Source of the DNA: Bacteroidales bacterium
Lineage (GTDB): Bacteria; Bacteroidota; Bacteroidia; Bacteroidales; F082
Assembly (NCBI GenBank): GCA_024400425.1
Contig: JAKSMV010000019.1
Span: 1-63,638 of the forward strand
Direction: 5' to 3'
Length of the DNA stretch: 63,638 nt
The position numbers and the translations under genes were made by a program. Within the stretch, counting starts at the first letter, position 1, and every line of letters begins with the position of its first letter. The notes under the pieces were generated by a model, which was given only the letters and a program-made list of their open reading frames with translations, had not been told where the DNA came from and did no database searches. This document shows, piece after piece, positions 42,001 through 49,885 of the stretch.

Positions 42001-42820
42001 CTGGGCTGAAGGCAGAGAAAGCAAAGGCAAAGCCATTACGATAGCTGGTGCTGACTTCACCATGATTGACGGCAGGATAAACTTCGCTTGAACGATAGAT
42101 ATTTTCATTCTTCACAAATTCAGTCGCTTCGGGCTTGGAATATGGGCGAGCGGGTTGATAGGGATAGAGTTGGTATTCGCCATTGAGTTCGACGAAATCG
42201 CGCAGTTCCACTTCAATGTTTTGTGCTTCAGCGCCCATGGGCAAAAGCAAGCTCACCGATTGGTAGGGAAGGCTAGGCTCGCCAGCGTTGGCGCTCTGCA
42301 TGCAACCAGGGAACTGGATTTGGTCGTAGCCGTTGATGTGGCTGATTGTAGGTGCATCGAAGTGATAAGCCATTTCGGTCATGTGAAGATACATGTCCCT
42401 GTCGATGCAGTTCGACCAAGTGATTTCCGACTCGCGAGGCTCTTGCAGTTCGCCATCGCGGTTGCCGGCATACACGCAGCCGATGCCATACTTATAGACA
42501 CCAGGTTGGAGGTTGCCAAAACTCATGTCAATGAATACGGTGTCGTGCAATTCGCAAGCCAGCACTTCGGTGTTCTCGAGAGTGTAAGGTCCATCGTTAT
42601 AGCAATTGGTACGATACACGCGGAAATGCGAGAACGAACGTTCCAACATGGCTGGACCTTCGGCGATATAGACTTTGACGTATGGACTGTCAGGATTGTC
42701 GGGGTCAGGGAAATATTCAGCGACCACATGGTCGTGCCCAGTTGGGACATAGCCTTGCGCCATGGTGCAACCCATGCCGAAGAATAGGGCAAAAACTAAG
42801 ATGAGAAATGATTTCTTCAT
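39065..42820 (-). CDS. Gingipain-like C25 cysteine peptidase 1 with T9SS sorting domain
   Basis: 1,251 residues; signal peptide to about residue 22. Residues 23-150 are an FN3-like domain absent from the two paralogues. A propeptide-like segment (about 155-330, NAGEPSLPYQSVSLLLP motif) precedes the C25 catalytic domain (about 335-680). The likely catalytic His is His573 (HHDGHAN) and the nucleophile is a Cys in HTSGCDCGAF (608 or 610). Then come an Ig-like region (about 740-830), a CARDB-like segment, a cleaved-adhesin/jelly-roll domain (about 1010-1165: WETGDFSKFDW, CVWIDYISFPP) and a T9SS type A sorting domain (IFPNPNNGSFSI, LVSGMYFVNV). Predicted secreted Arg- or Lys-type endopeptidase; specificity not inferable. 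Last of three tandem paralogues, 48 bases from the next, no internal promoter seen. Confidence 0.92.
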   Translation of the reverse strand: MKKSFLILVFALFFGMGCTMAQGYVPTGHDHVVAEYFPDPDNPDSPYVKVYIAEGPAMLERSFSHFRVYRTNCYNDGPYTLENTEVLACELHDTVFIDMSFGNLQPGVYKYGIGCVYAGNRDGELQEPRESEITWSNCIDRDMYLHMTEMAYHFDAPTISHINGYDQIQFPGCMQSANAGEPSLPYQSVSLLLPMGAEAQNIEVELRDFVELNGEYQLYPYQPARPYSKPEATEFVKNENIYRSSEVYPAVNHGEVSTSYRNGFAFAFSAFSPVRYIPETGKVYYAQTAVVRVMTQSERDDHSSMLWNNPMIVNSVKRMAQNNDNLETYLSRGRAVPGYELLVITPSSYVNAFDEYVKFYEGIGIRTHVVDVESIYASMTGYDNQEKIRNFIIQEYQDNGIIMVNLGGDVDLIPYRGLRCTAYSSSTYTDDIPADLYYCALDGNWDANGNHIWGEIDEEDLCPEIGIARMCFNNNTQLEHILHKTLTYQQSPVLGEFNRIILGGEHLYDNPNTNGSQYLELLIGLHDDNGYTTLGMPEDYDYVRLYEEDFTWSGVALRNAINEGCQYVHHDGHANSSYVAGWYGINNSDFSGANGVDHNYTFFHTSGCDCGAFDEHCILEDMTTISNFAVSVIGNSRYGWFNEGQTEGPSIHLHRETTDAYMNDHIPFIGMAMAEGKCMTAPWVNAPGQHEEGAMRWNFYDLNILGDVAVSPWQDEPFNPEVHYTSQLVIGTTSTQVTVSDEAGNGLMGFRCSIFYGDEMIAFGMTDENGVAELTFDPAIDVVGDLKLIVTGMNAWPQTFEMSAIPNNTAYVIYYSYSLNDEDGHVDFSEIQTLNMSVKNAGNVAANNVVATLTCDKPEYIAITDDTESISTIGGNATIELANAFTFVVSDDIPNATRVTFNLSCTDGTDVWDSHFTIIVGAPSFEIIPQSSFSVNPGETGNIHFTCVNTGMSLAPNTMFGVYCSAPEISFDQNIFSIGNVEPGQEFSVDFTFSVSENAQVGIGYELILAAYSGQYLTNGSFIFSVGSVTEDWETGDFSKFDWNLNQYTHPWTVVSENPYEGNYCAKSGDINDSQQVELSIVLDVQADGEVSFYKKVSSEHDYDKLKFFIDGNEMGNWSGEVAWSKETFNIPTGRHTLNWTYKKDYAASSGSDCVWIDYISFPPTEVIAITTEVTTDEMAIFPNPNNGSFSINLPEEDCEIVIYNNVGQVVYRQSKANGLTSMSLENLVSGMYFVNVKSVNGNTTVKFVKE

Positions 42821-42868
42821 AGCTGTATTTCTTTTTGTTATGTTCAGTTTGAAATTGCAAATGGACTC

Positions 42869-45800
42869 TTATTCTACGCTAACGCGCTTCACGATGGTGC
42901 CATTTTCGGTGGTGAGTCGGAGCATATAGATGCCGGCGCCATAGCGGCTCAGGTCGATGGTGACGTTGCCATTGGCTTCGGTGTCATAGATGGTCTGTCC
43001 CATGGTGTTCATCACGGCGAGGCGTTGCAGACCTTCGGCTTCGATGTTGACAATGCCAGTTGTTGGGTTTGGATAGAGGTTGACGTCGTCTTCAACATAA
43101 CCGCCCATGCCTAAAACGATGGCATCTGGAGGGAATACGAGGAAATCGAGCCATGCGCAGTCTTGACCATTGGAGGCTCCAGCGTCTTTGGCGTAGGTCC
43201 ATTTCAGTTGATGTTGTCCTTCGGGCAAAACGAAGGTGGCTTTCGTCCATCCTTCTTCGCCTGCCCAACGGTTCATCAGCTCGTCGTCGATATAGAAGGT
43301 GAGCCAGTCGTAGGCGGCTTCTGAAGAGACTTTGAAGTAGAAACTGAACTCGTTTTCGCAAGCCACTTCATAATCGAGCCACAGCGAAGCGCTTTGGTTG
43401 TCGCTCATCGATGGCGATTTGACGCAAAAGTCGCCTTCGTAGGCACCATTGCTGGCGATGGCCCAGTGGCGTTGGCTGAATTGCCAGTCGTATTTCGTGA
43501 AGTCGCCGGTTTCGAAGTCTTCTACTTCGCAACCTACATTGATGAAATGATGGTCGTTAGCGATGTATTTGCCGCAATATGAAGCCAAGATAAGCTCAAA
43601 GGCGGTGGCTTCGGTCAAATCGGGGCTGACGCTGAAGGTGAAGTCTGCCGTTGCAGTCTCACTGGGGTTGAGTGCGCCCAAAACGAATTCATTCTCGCCG
43701 AAACTGATTTCAGGGGCTGAGCAATAGGCGCCAAAATGGGTGTCGTTGCTAAGGCTGCTGCCTGTGTTTTCGATGGTGAAATGCAAGGTGAGGGTCTCGC
43801 CTGGGTCAACGATGCCGTTCCCGTTGCCTTCAACCTCGTCCATGGTCACTTCCACGATCTTGAACGATGGTGCGTGTGCAATGATGCTGAATTGGCTATT
43901 CCATTCTTCGGTGCCATCGGTGCAGATAAGGGTGAAACTCACTTCGGTCATGTCGGGAACGCTGTCGCAAACCACAAATTCAAAGGCGTTTTCGATACTT
44001 TGGTAGGCAAAACTTTCGATGTCGCCCACCGTGGCGTGTTCTTGTGTGACGGTGATGTATTCGGGCTGGTTGCATACCAATGTGGCGGTGACATTGTTGG
44101 CGTCGAGATTACCTACGTTGCGGAAGACCATATTGATGCTATGGCTCTCATTGAAGTCGATTTGACCGTCTTCGTCGTTGAGTGTGATATTGTCATACAT
44201 CACAAATGAGCAGTCAACATGCGGGAAGTTGATGCTGAAATGTTGTGGCCAAGCACTCATGCCCGTGACGTACAAAGTGAGTGAGTCGGTACTGACGGTT
44301 GGGTAGAAGCCGATAATGGCGTGCCCGTCGTGGTCGGTGTTGGCCATACCGATAAGGTCGCCATCGCCATCGAAAAGACGGCAGGTGAAGTTGAACACAG
44401 GATTGCCGTTCTCGTCTGTGACATCGACAGGAATTCGGTCTGTGCCGACTTGAATTTCAGAAGGGTAATTGACGTTTGGAGTGAAAGGCTCGTCGAACCA
44501 AACGGTAGCAGAACCGTCACCGAGGGCGTTGAGTGCATACATGGTCCAGCGCATAGTGCCGATTTCACCATTCATCGTGATATAAGGAGCGGTCTGTATC
44601 TTGCTTTCCTTAAAGGCGTTGCCCAAATCTGGGATGCGCTCGTGAACGTAGGCATCGACCAGTTCGCGGTTGAAGTGAGCCGATGAGGCATCACCAGCGG
44701 TGCTGTACCATCCATAGCGCGAGTTACCGGTGGCACCAATGATGCCTGTCTCGTTTCTCACCATGCATTCAAGGATGCAATCGTCAGCGAAGTCGCCACA
44801 AATGCAGCCTTGACTTTGGAAGAAAGTGTAATTGTGGTCAACGCCATTGGCAGTACTGAAAAGCTGTGGGGTGATGTCCCAGTTGTACCATCCGGCCACA
44901 TAGTTAGTATTGGCGTGGCCGAAGTGGTTGACGTATTGTGTGCCGCCGCGGATGTCGTCGCGGAGCTCGTCGGCATTCCACCAATGGTTGGGCGTTTCGT
45001 AAACGCGGTGAATGTCATATATTTCTTCTTCGTATCCGTAGGTGGTGTAGCCGTTGAAGTCGCTCATGCCAACGAGGCGTTCAAGGTCGGATGAGGCATA
45101 ATAGCCATCGCCGAGGTGTTCGCCAGCGAAGGTGGTGGTGTGAAACTCGCCGAGGACAGGTGTGGTGAGGTAACTGAAGGTCTTGCCGAGGATGATTTCC
45201 AAATCGTTGGCGTTGTTGAAGGGCAGACGTGAGATGGCAATCTCTGGCAAGAGGTCGTCTTCACCGATTTCGCCCCATTTGTTGTCGTTGTCGTCGTTCC
45301 ATGTACCGTCGAGAGCTGCATAGTAAAGGTCGGACGGGACATAATCGTCGTAGCCGTCTTGGGCATGGCACCAAAGACTGCGGTGAGGCACGAGGTTTAC
45401 ATCGCCACCAAGGACAACTGATTGAATGCCTGACTTTTCGTATTCATCAATAATGTAGTTGCGAATCTTCTCTTGGTTGTCGCGACCCGTTCCGTTGGCA
45501 TAAATGTCTTGGGTTGATGCCACACGCACGCGAATGCCTCGCTCGGCGTAAAGTTCAATGTATTGGTCGAAGTAGCCGAGATAGCTTTCAGGGGTGATGA
45601 CGAGCACTTCGTATTCGGGAAGGGCACCATCGCGGCGGCTGTAGGTGGATAACAGACCTTCGTTTTGGGCGAGTTTGTTCATGCTGCGAGTGTTCTCCGG
45701 ACGTAGCCATAACTTGCTGCTGTGGTCGGTGCGCGAAGTGGTGGTTTCCACTTTCACTCTGACCGTGGTGGCATAGCTCACGGTGCCGTTGGCAGCCACA

Positions 45801-46249
45801 TAGCGCATTGGGGTGAAGCCGCTGAAGGCAAAAGCGACACCATTAATATAATAGGTGAGGACTTCGCTGTCGGTTTTCGTTGGGTAGTTTTCTGCTGAAC
45901 GATAGATGTTTTCGTTTTTCACAAACTCAAACGGACCATCGGCGGAAATGGGACGGTCGGGTTGCGTAGGGTAGAGGTTGAATGGTGTTTCTAATGTCAC
46001 GAAGTCGCAATACTCGATGCTGATGGATTGTGCTTCGGTGCCTTGTGGCAACATCAAGCTGACGGCTTGCCAAGGCAAGATAGGCTCGCCTGCCTCTCCA
46101 GTAGGACGGCAACCTTCAAAATTGACAATTTGGTAACCGTCGATGGATTTGACCATCGGGCTGCCATAGTGATAGGTCTGTTCGATGGTTTGCGCCATTG
46201 CAAAAGCACAAATCATTGAACCAAAAATAGAAAACAATGCCTTTTTCAT
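42869..46249 (-). CDS. Gingipain-like C25 cysteine peptidase 2 with T9SS sorting domain
   Basis: 1,126 residues from ATG 46249 (MKKALF...), which gives a proper signal peptide ending AMAQ at residue 20; the frame extends upstream to 46318 only through the 46285 palindrome, so that start is rejected. Propeptide-like region 25-190 (GEAGEPILPWQAVSLMLP). Catalytic domain with His445 (NHFGHAN) and Cys482 or Cys484 (QSQGCICGDF). Ig/CARDB-like middle, cleaved-adhesin-type domain (FETGDFTKYDW, CAWLDFLVFPP) and a T9SS sorting domain (LYPNPTTGIVNI, GAGIYMLRL). Catalytic residues fall at the same numbers as in copy 3, so the N-terminal halves are collinear duplicates. Confidence 0.92.
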   Translation of the reverse strand: MKKALFSIFGSMICAFAMAQTIEQTYHYGSPMVKSIDGYQIVNFEGCRPTGEAGEPILPWQAVSLMLPQGTEAQSISIEYCDFVTLETPFNLYPTQPDRPISADGPFEFVKNENIYRSAENYPTKTDSEVLTYYINGVAFAFSGFTPMRYVAANGTVSYATTVRVKVETTTSRTDHSSKLWLRPENTRSMNKLAQNEGLLSTYSRRDGALPEYEVLVITPESYLGYFDQYIELYAERGIRVRVASTQDIYANGTGRDNQEKIRNYIIDEYEKSGIQSVVLGGDVNLVPHRSLWCHAQDGYDDYVPSDLYYAALDGTWNDDNDNKWGEIGEDDLLPEIAISRLPFNNANDLEIILGKTFSYLTTPVLGEFHTTTFAGEHLGDGYYASSDLERLVGMSDFNGYTTYGYEEEIYDIHRVYETPNHWWNADELRDDIRGGTQYVNHFGHANTNYVAGWYNWDITPQLFSTANGVDHNYTFFQSQGCICGDFADDCILECMVRNETGIIGATGNSRYGWYSTAGDASSAHFNRELVDAYVHERIPDLGNAFKESKIQTAPYITMNGEIGTMRWTMYALNALGDGSATVWFDEPFTPNVNYPSEIQVGTDRIPVDVTDENGNPVFNFTCRLFDGDGDLIGMANTDHDGHAIIGFYPTVSTDSLTLYVTGMSAWPQHFSINFPHVDCSFVMYDNITLNDEDGQIDFNESHSINMVFRNVGNLDANNVTATLVCNQPEYITVTQEHATVGDIESFAYQSIENAFEFVVCDSVPDMTEVSFTLICTDGTEEWNSQFSIIAHAPSFKIVEVTMDEVEGNGNGIVDPGETLTLHFTIENTGSSLSNDTHFGAYCSAPEISFGENEFVLGALNPSETATADFTFSVSPDLTEATAFELILASYCGKYIANDHHFINVGCEVEDFETGDFTKYDWQFSQRHWAIASNGAYEGDFCVKSPSMSDNQSASLWLDYEVACENEFSFYFKVSSEAAYDWLTFYIDDELMNRWAGEEGWTKATFVLPEGQHQLKWTYAKDAGASNGQDCAWLDFLVFPPDAIVLGMGGYVEDDVNLYPNPTTGIVNIEAEGLQRLAVMNTMGQTIYDTEANGNVTIDLSRYGAGIYMLRLTTENGTIVKRVSVE

Positions 46250-46284
46250 GGTATTATGTGTTTGTTTTGTTGTCCCATTTTGCC

Positions 46285-46312
46285 GTAGAGACGCGCCATG
46301 GCGCGTCTCTAC
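46285..46312. repeat. 28-bp perfect palindrome between C25 genes 2 and 3
   Basis: GTAGAGACGCGCCA followed directly by its reverse complement. It lies 12 bases upstream of the C25-3 stop side and 36 bases from the C25-2 start. No T tract follows on either strand, so it is not a classical terminator. It looks like a dispersed intergenic palindromic element; only one copy is in this window. Confidence 0.8.
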
Positions 46313-46323
46313 ATACAATCATT

Positions 46324-49300
46324 TTATTCAACAATCATTTTCATTATCTCAACCCCATTCCCGCTTTGGATTTGCACGAAATACATTCCCTTGCTTTGGA
46401 GGCTGATTTGTTGATATCCGCTCACGTCGTCGCGTTGCATGATGGTCTGACCGAGGGCGTTGAAAATGGTGATGCTGCAGTTGTCGTCAGCCAAAGCGAT
46501 AGTGAATTGTCCTTGGTTAGGGTTAGGATAAATGGCGTTCAGTTTCTCGTTGACGTTGCTTTCCACGCTGGTGATGATGCTGGTAGCAGGGAAGGTGACG
46601 TCGTCAATCCAGACGCAGTCTTCTCCTGACACGGCGTTAGGACTCTTGTCGTAACGGAATTCAACGGTGTGCGAACCTTCAGTCAGAGGATGAGAGAAGA
46701 GGGTCCAGTCTTTTTCTTGGTCCCAGAAATCAACAACTTCATCATCGACGAGGAAAACCAGGTAGTCGTGCTTGTTGGTCGAGGTCTTGTAGTAGAAGCT
46801 GAATTGGCCCAAAATGTGGGTTTCAAAACTGATGATGAGACTTGAGGTTTCGTTGTCGCCGATTTCTCCGGAACGGGCTGAATGCTCACTGTCGTGTCCT
46901 TGGTTGTCGATGAACCATGGTGAGTCGCCGCCATGTTCCCATTCCAACGAACTGAAGTCGCCAGTCTCGAAGTCTTCTGATGCTTGTCCCACCGAGAAAG
47001 TGTATTCGTATGGAATGTTATAGGCACCTGAGCAAAGGTTGAATTGGATTTGATAGATGCTGCCGTCGGTGATGTCGTCGGCGCAGGTAAATGTGATGGC
47101 GGTGTTGAATGCTTCGCTGGCATCGATTTCGCCCACCAGGGCGTTGCTGTCAAGGATGGTAATGTCGCTGCTCCCGCATGTTGCTGTAAGATGAGTGTTT
47201 GGAGCAAGGCTGTGTCCTTCGTTGATGCCTTTCACGATAAGGACGATGGTCTCGCCTTGTTCGATGATGCCGTTGTTGTTGCCCTGGACGTCATCTGGGA
47301 TGAAGTCAGTGAACTCGAGCTTAGGAGCGGAAATGTAAAGCGGAAATTCAGTTGACCATTCGTTTCCATCGGCTGAACAGGTGACGTAGAAAACAACTCT
47401 TGTCTGGTCAGGTACGTCATCGCTGATGGTGAAACTGAAGGCGTCGGTTGGGATAATGTAGCCGTTTGTGTGCATGATTTCGTCTTTATGGACGTGACCA
47501 GCGTTGATGGTGATGTATTCGCTATCGCAGCTCAGTTCGATGTCAACATCGCTAATGTCTTGTAGGCTTGGGTTGATGACCTCGGCAAACAGACCATAAT
47601 TTTCGCCGTATTCGGCTATATCGTTTCCATTGCCATTATCGATGAAGTTATAGAGTCGGGTAAAAAGGAAAGGCTCGTCGGTGAGTCCTTTCACTGGTAG
47701 ATGACGTGTCCATGCACTCATTCCAGTGACTACGAGGTCAATGTCACCAGAGGGTTCGTTTGGGTCGGGGAATACGATTTCAGCATATCCATCGCTGTCG
47801 GTAATTCCGAATCCGATGAGCTCGTCGCCTTTGATGAAACTGCAACGGAATCCTTCGAGCGGCACGTTTTTGTGTTTTACTGTAACCGCTGTGCTACATC
47901 CTCTCCTGATACCTGACTCGTAGTAAACTTCAGGGATGAATGGCTCTTCGAACCAAGGTGCCAGGGCGCCATCTCCTAAGATGTTGAGACAGTAGATGTT
48001 CCATCTGAAGCAGCCTTCTTCACCCCACATGGTTACCCATGGAGCGGTGGCTATCTTGGCTTCACGCATTGCCATGCTGATGATGGCAATCTTGTCGTTG
48101 CAATAGGCGTCAACGAGTTCGCGGTGGATGTGGGCTGCCATGCCGTCACCCCAAGGCGAATACCATCCGTAGCGTGAGTTGCCTGCCGTGACCACGAAAC
48201 CGGTGGGTATGGTGACCATCTTTTCAAGCACGCAGTTGCCAGGGAAGTCGCCGCAGATGCAGCCGTGTGAGTGGAACAGCATGAAGTTGTGGTTGATGCC
48301 GTCGTTTCCAGCAAAGAAGTTGTTGCCCATCATGCTGCCGGTCCAGCCAGCAACGAAGTCGGCATTGGCGTGGCCAACGTGGTGGACGTATTGTCCGCCG
48401 GTGCCTATCACTTTCTTGAATTCGCTGCCGCTCCAGTTGATGCTTGGCGTAGCGTAGTATTTCTTGAAATCGTAATCTTCTGGATAACAGACGGTGTGGT
48501 AGTCGTAATCGGAGCATTCGCCGATGAGACGTTCCATGTCGTCGCTGCCGTAGTAGCCATCGCCGAGGTGTTCGGCACCGAGGATGGGGGAGGTGAACTC
48601 GCCTAACACGGGCTCTTCAAGGTAACTGAAGGTCTTGTGGAGAATGGTGTTGAGCTGGTCTTGATTGTTGAAGGGGAGACGTCCGATGCCGAGTTCGGGC
48701 AACAGGTCGTCTTCACCTACTTCACCCCATTTGTCGTCGTTGTCGTCGTTTAGGGTGCCGTCCAAACATACATAATACATGTCGGCAGGCAGCTGGTCTT
48801 CGTAGCCTTCTTGGGCGAAGCACCAAAGGTTGCGGTAAGGCACGATGCTGACGTCGCCGCCGAGACTGACCATCATGATGCCGGATTTCTCGTATTCGTC
48901 AATGATGTAGTTGCGTATCTTCTCTTGGTTGTCGCGGCCATCCATCTGTGCGTAGATGTCTTCTAAGGTAGCCACGCGGGTGCGGATGCCCTTGTTGTTG
49001 TAAAATGCCACATATTCCTCTAACGGCTCTACCCAGTCGGCAGCCGTGATAAGCAGCATGTCGTAGCCCGTGACTTCGCGTCCTCTAATATTAATATAGG
49101 TGTTCAGAACGTCGTTTTGGGCGAGGCGTTGGACAGCAGCCTTGTTCTCGGGCGTGAGCCAGAGCTTGCTGCTGTTGTCGGCACGCGAGGCTTGCAACGC
49201 TACGGTTACCTTCACGGTCTTGGCATAGCTGACTTTGCCGGTGGCGGGTACATATTGCATAGGTGTGAAGCCACTGAAAACAAATCCGATGCCGTTGAGC

Positions 49301-49704
49301 ACTTGGTTGTCCACTGTCTTCTCGATTTCCGAAGGGAAGAGTTCGCTTGAACGATACAAGTCTTCATTTTTCGAAAAAGGAATGGCTCGTGTCTCGGAAA
49401 GCGGACGAGGAAGTTGGGCTGGCATCAAGTTATAGTTGCCTTCCATCTCGACGAAATCGCTGAAGACGAAGTCGATGGATTCGGCCTCGTAGCCTTGTGG
49501 CAGCATCAGGCTGACGCTTTGCCAAGGCAACATCGGGTTGCCTGTCTCGCCTGATGGAATGCAGCCTTTGAAGTTGATTTTCTGATAATTGTCAATAGTG
49601 TTGGTGACAATAGGTTGATTGAAATGATAGGTGTGTTCGATGGTCTGCGCAAAACCGATGAGGCTCAAGGCCATCAGTGCGAAAAAGAGAGATACTTTTT
49701 TCAT
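46324..49704 (-). CDS. Gingipain-like C25 cysteine peptidase 3 with T9SS sorting domain
   Basis: 1,126 residues; signal peptide ends IGFAQ at residue 20. Propeptide-like part with SGETGNPMLPWQSVSLMLP. Catalytic His445 (HHVGHAN) and Cys482 or Cys484 (HSHGCICGDF); the substrate-side segment YVAFYNNKGIRTRVATLEDIY and a GGDVSIVPYR strand are shared by all three copies. Ig-like and CARDB-like domains, a cleaved-adhesin-type domain (FETGDFSSLEW, CVWIDDVTFPA) and a T9SS sorting domain (IYPNPNQGQFTI) follow. First gene of the peptidase operon, with a -7 element 19 bases upstream. Expected secreted or surface endopeptidase. Confidence 0.93.
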   Translation of the reverse strand: MKKVSLFFALMALSLIGFAQTIEHTYHFNQPIVTNTIDNYQKINFKGCIPSGETGNPMLPWQSVSLMLPQGYEAESIDFVFSDFVEMEGNYNLMPAQLPRPLSETRAIPFSKNEDLYRSSELFPSEIEKTVDNQVLNGIGFVFSGFTPMQYVPATGKVSYAKTVKVTVALQASRADNSSKLWLTPENKAAVQRLAQNDVLNTYINIRGREVTGYDMLLITAADWVEPLEEYVAFYNNKGIRTRVATLEDIYAQMDGRDNQEKIRNYIIDEYEKSGIMMVSLGGDVSIVPYRNLWCFAQEGYEDQLPADMYYVCLDGTLNDDNDDKWGEVGEDDLLPELGIGRLPFNNQDQLNTILHKTFSYLEEPVLGEFTSPILGAEHLGDGYYGSDDMERLIGECSDYDYHTVCYPEDYDFKKYYATPSINWSGSEFKKVIGTGGQYVHHVGHANADFVAGWTGSMMGNNFFAGNDGINHNFMLFHSHGCICGDFPGNCVLEKMVTIPTGFVVTAGNSRYGWYSPWGDGMAAHIHRELVDAYCNDKIAIISMAMREAKIATAPWVTMWGEEGCFRWNIYCLNILGDGALAPWFEEPFIPEVYYESGIRRGCSTAVTVKHKNVPLEGFRCSFIKGDELIGFGITDSDGYAEIVFPDPNEPSGDIDLVVTGMSAWTRHLPVKGLTDEPFLFTRLYNFIDNGNGNDIAEYGENYGLFAEVINPSLQDISDVDIELSCDSEYITINAGHVHKDEIMHTNGYIIPTDAFSFTISDDVPDQTRVVFYVTCSADGNEWSTEFPLYISAPKLEFTDFIPDDVQGNNNGIIEQGETIVLIVKGINEGHSLAPNTHLTATCGSSDITILDSNALVGEIDASEAFNTAITFTCADDITDGSIYQIQFNLCSGAYNIPYEYTFSVGQASEDFETGDFSSLEWEHGGDSPWFIDNQGHDSEHSARSGEIGDNETSSLIISFETHILGQFSFYYKTSTNKHDYLVFLVDDEVVDFWDQEKDWTLFSHPLTEGSHTVEFRYDKSPNAVSGEDCVWIDDVTFPATSIITSVESNVNEKLNAIYPNPNQGQFTIALADDNCSITIFNALGQTIMQRDDVSGYQQISLQSKGMYFVQIQSGNGVEIMKMIVE

Positions 49705-49722
49705 AGATGTAAAAATTTGGGT

Positions 49723-49731
49723 GCAAAATTA
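49723..49731 (-). promoter_or_regulatory. -7 promoter element for the C25 peptidase operon
   Basis: Reads TAATTTTGC on the minus strand, 18 bases upstream of the C25-3 ATG. No similar element precedes C25-2 or C25-1, which supports a single transcript. Confidence 0.7.
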
Positions 49732-49813
49732 AGTATTTAATGCGTTTTCTGTACATAAAAATAACAGATAAATAAAATTTTGCAGTTCTGTTTCAATATT
49801 CAAAATAAAGTCC

Positions 49814-49822
49814 TACCTTTGC
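49814..49822 (+). promoter_or_regulatory. -7 promoter element for gdhA
   Basis: Reads TACCTTTGC, 63 bases upstream of ATG 49886, giving a leader of about 57 bases. Confidence 0.72.
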
Positions 49823-49885
49823 ACGTTCAATTTTCTGAAAGAACGAACATTTGTTTTACATAAAACCTTTAATTAAAGTAATAAA

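Noticed and set aside
46250..46318. Upstream extension of C25 peptidase 2
   Set aside because: The extra 23 codons are read through the 28-bp palindrome and would hide the signal peptide beginning at 46249.
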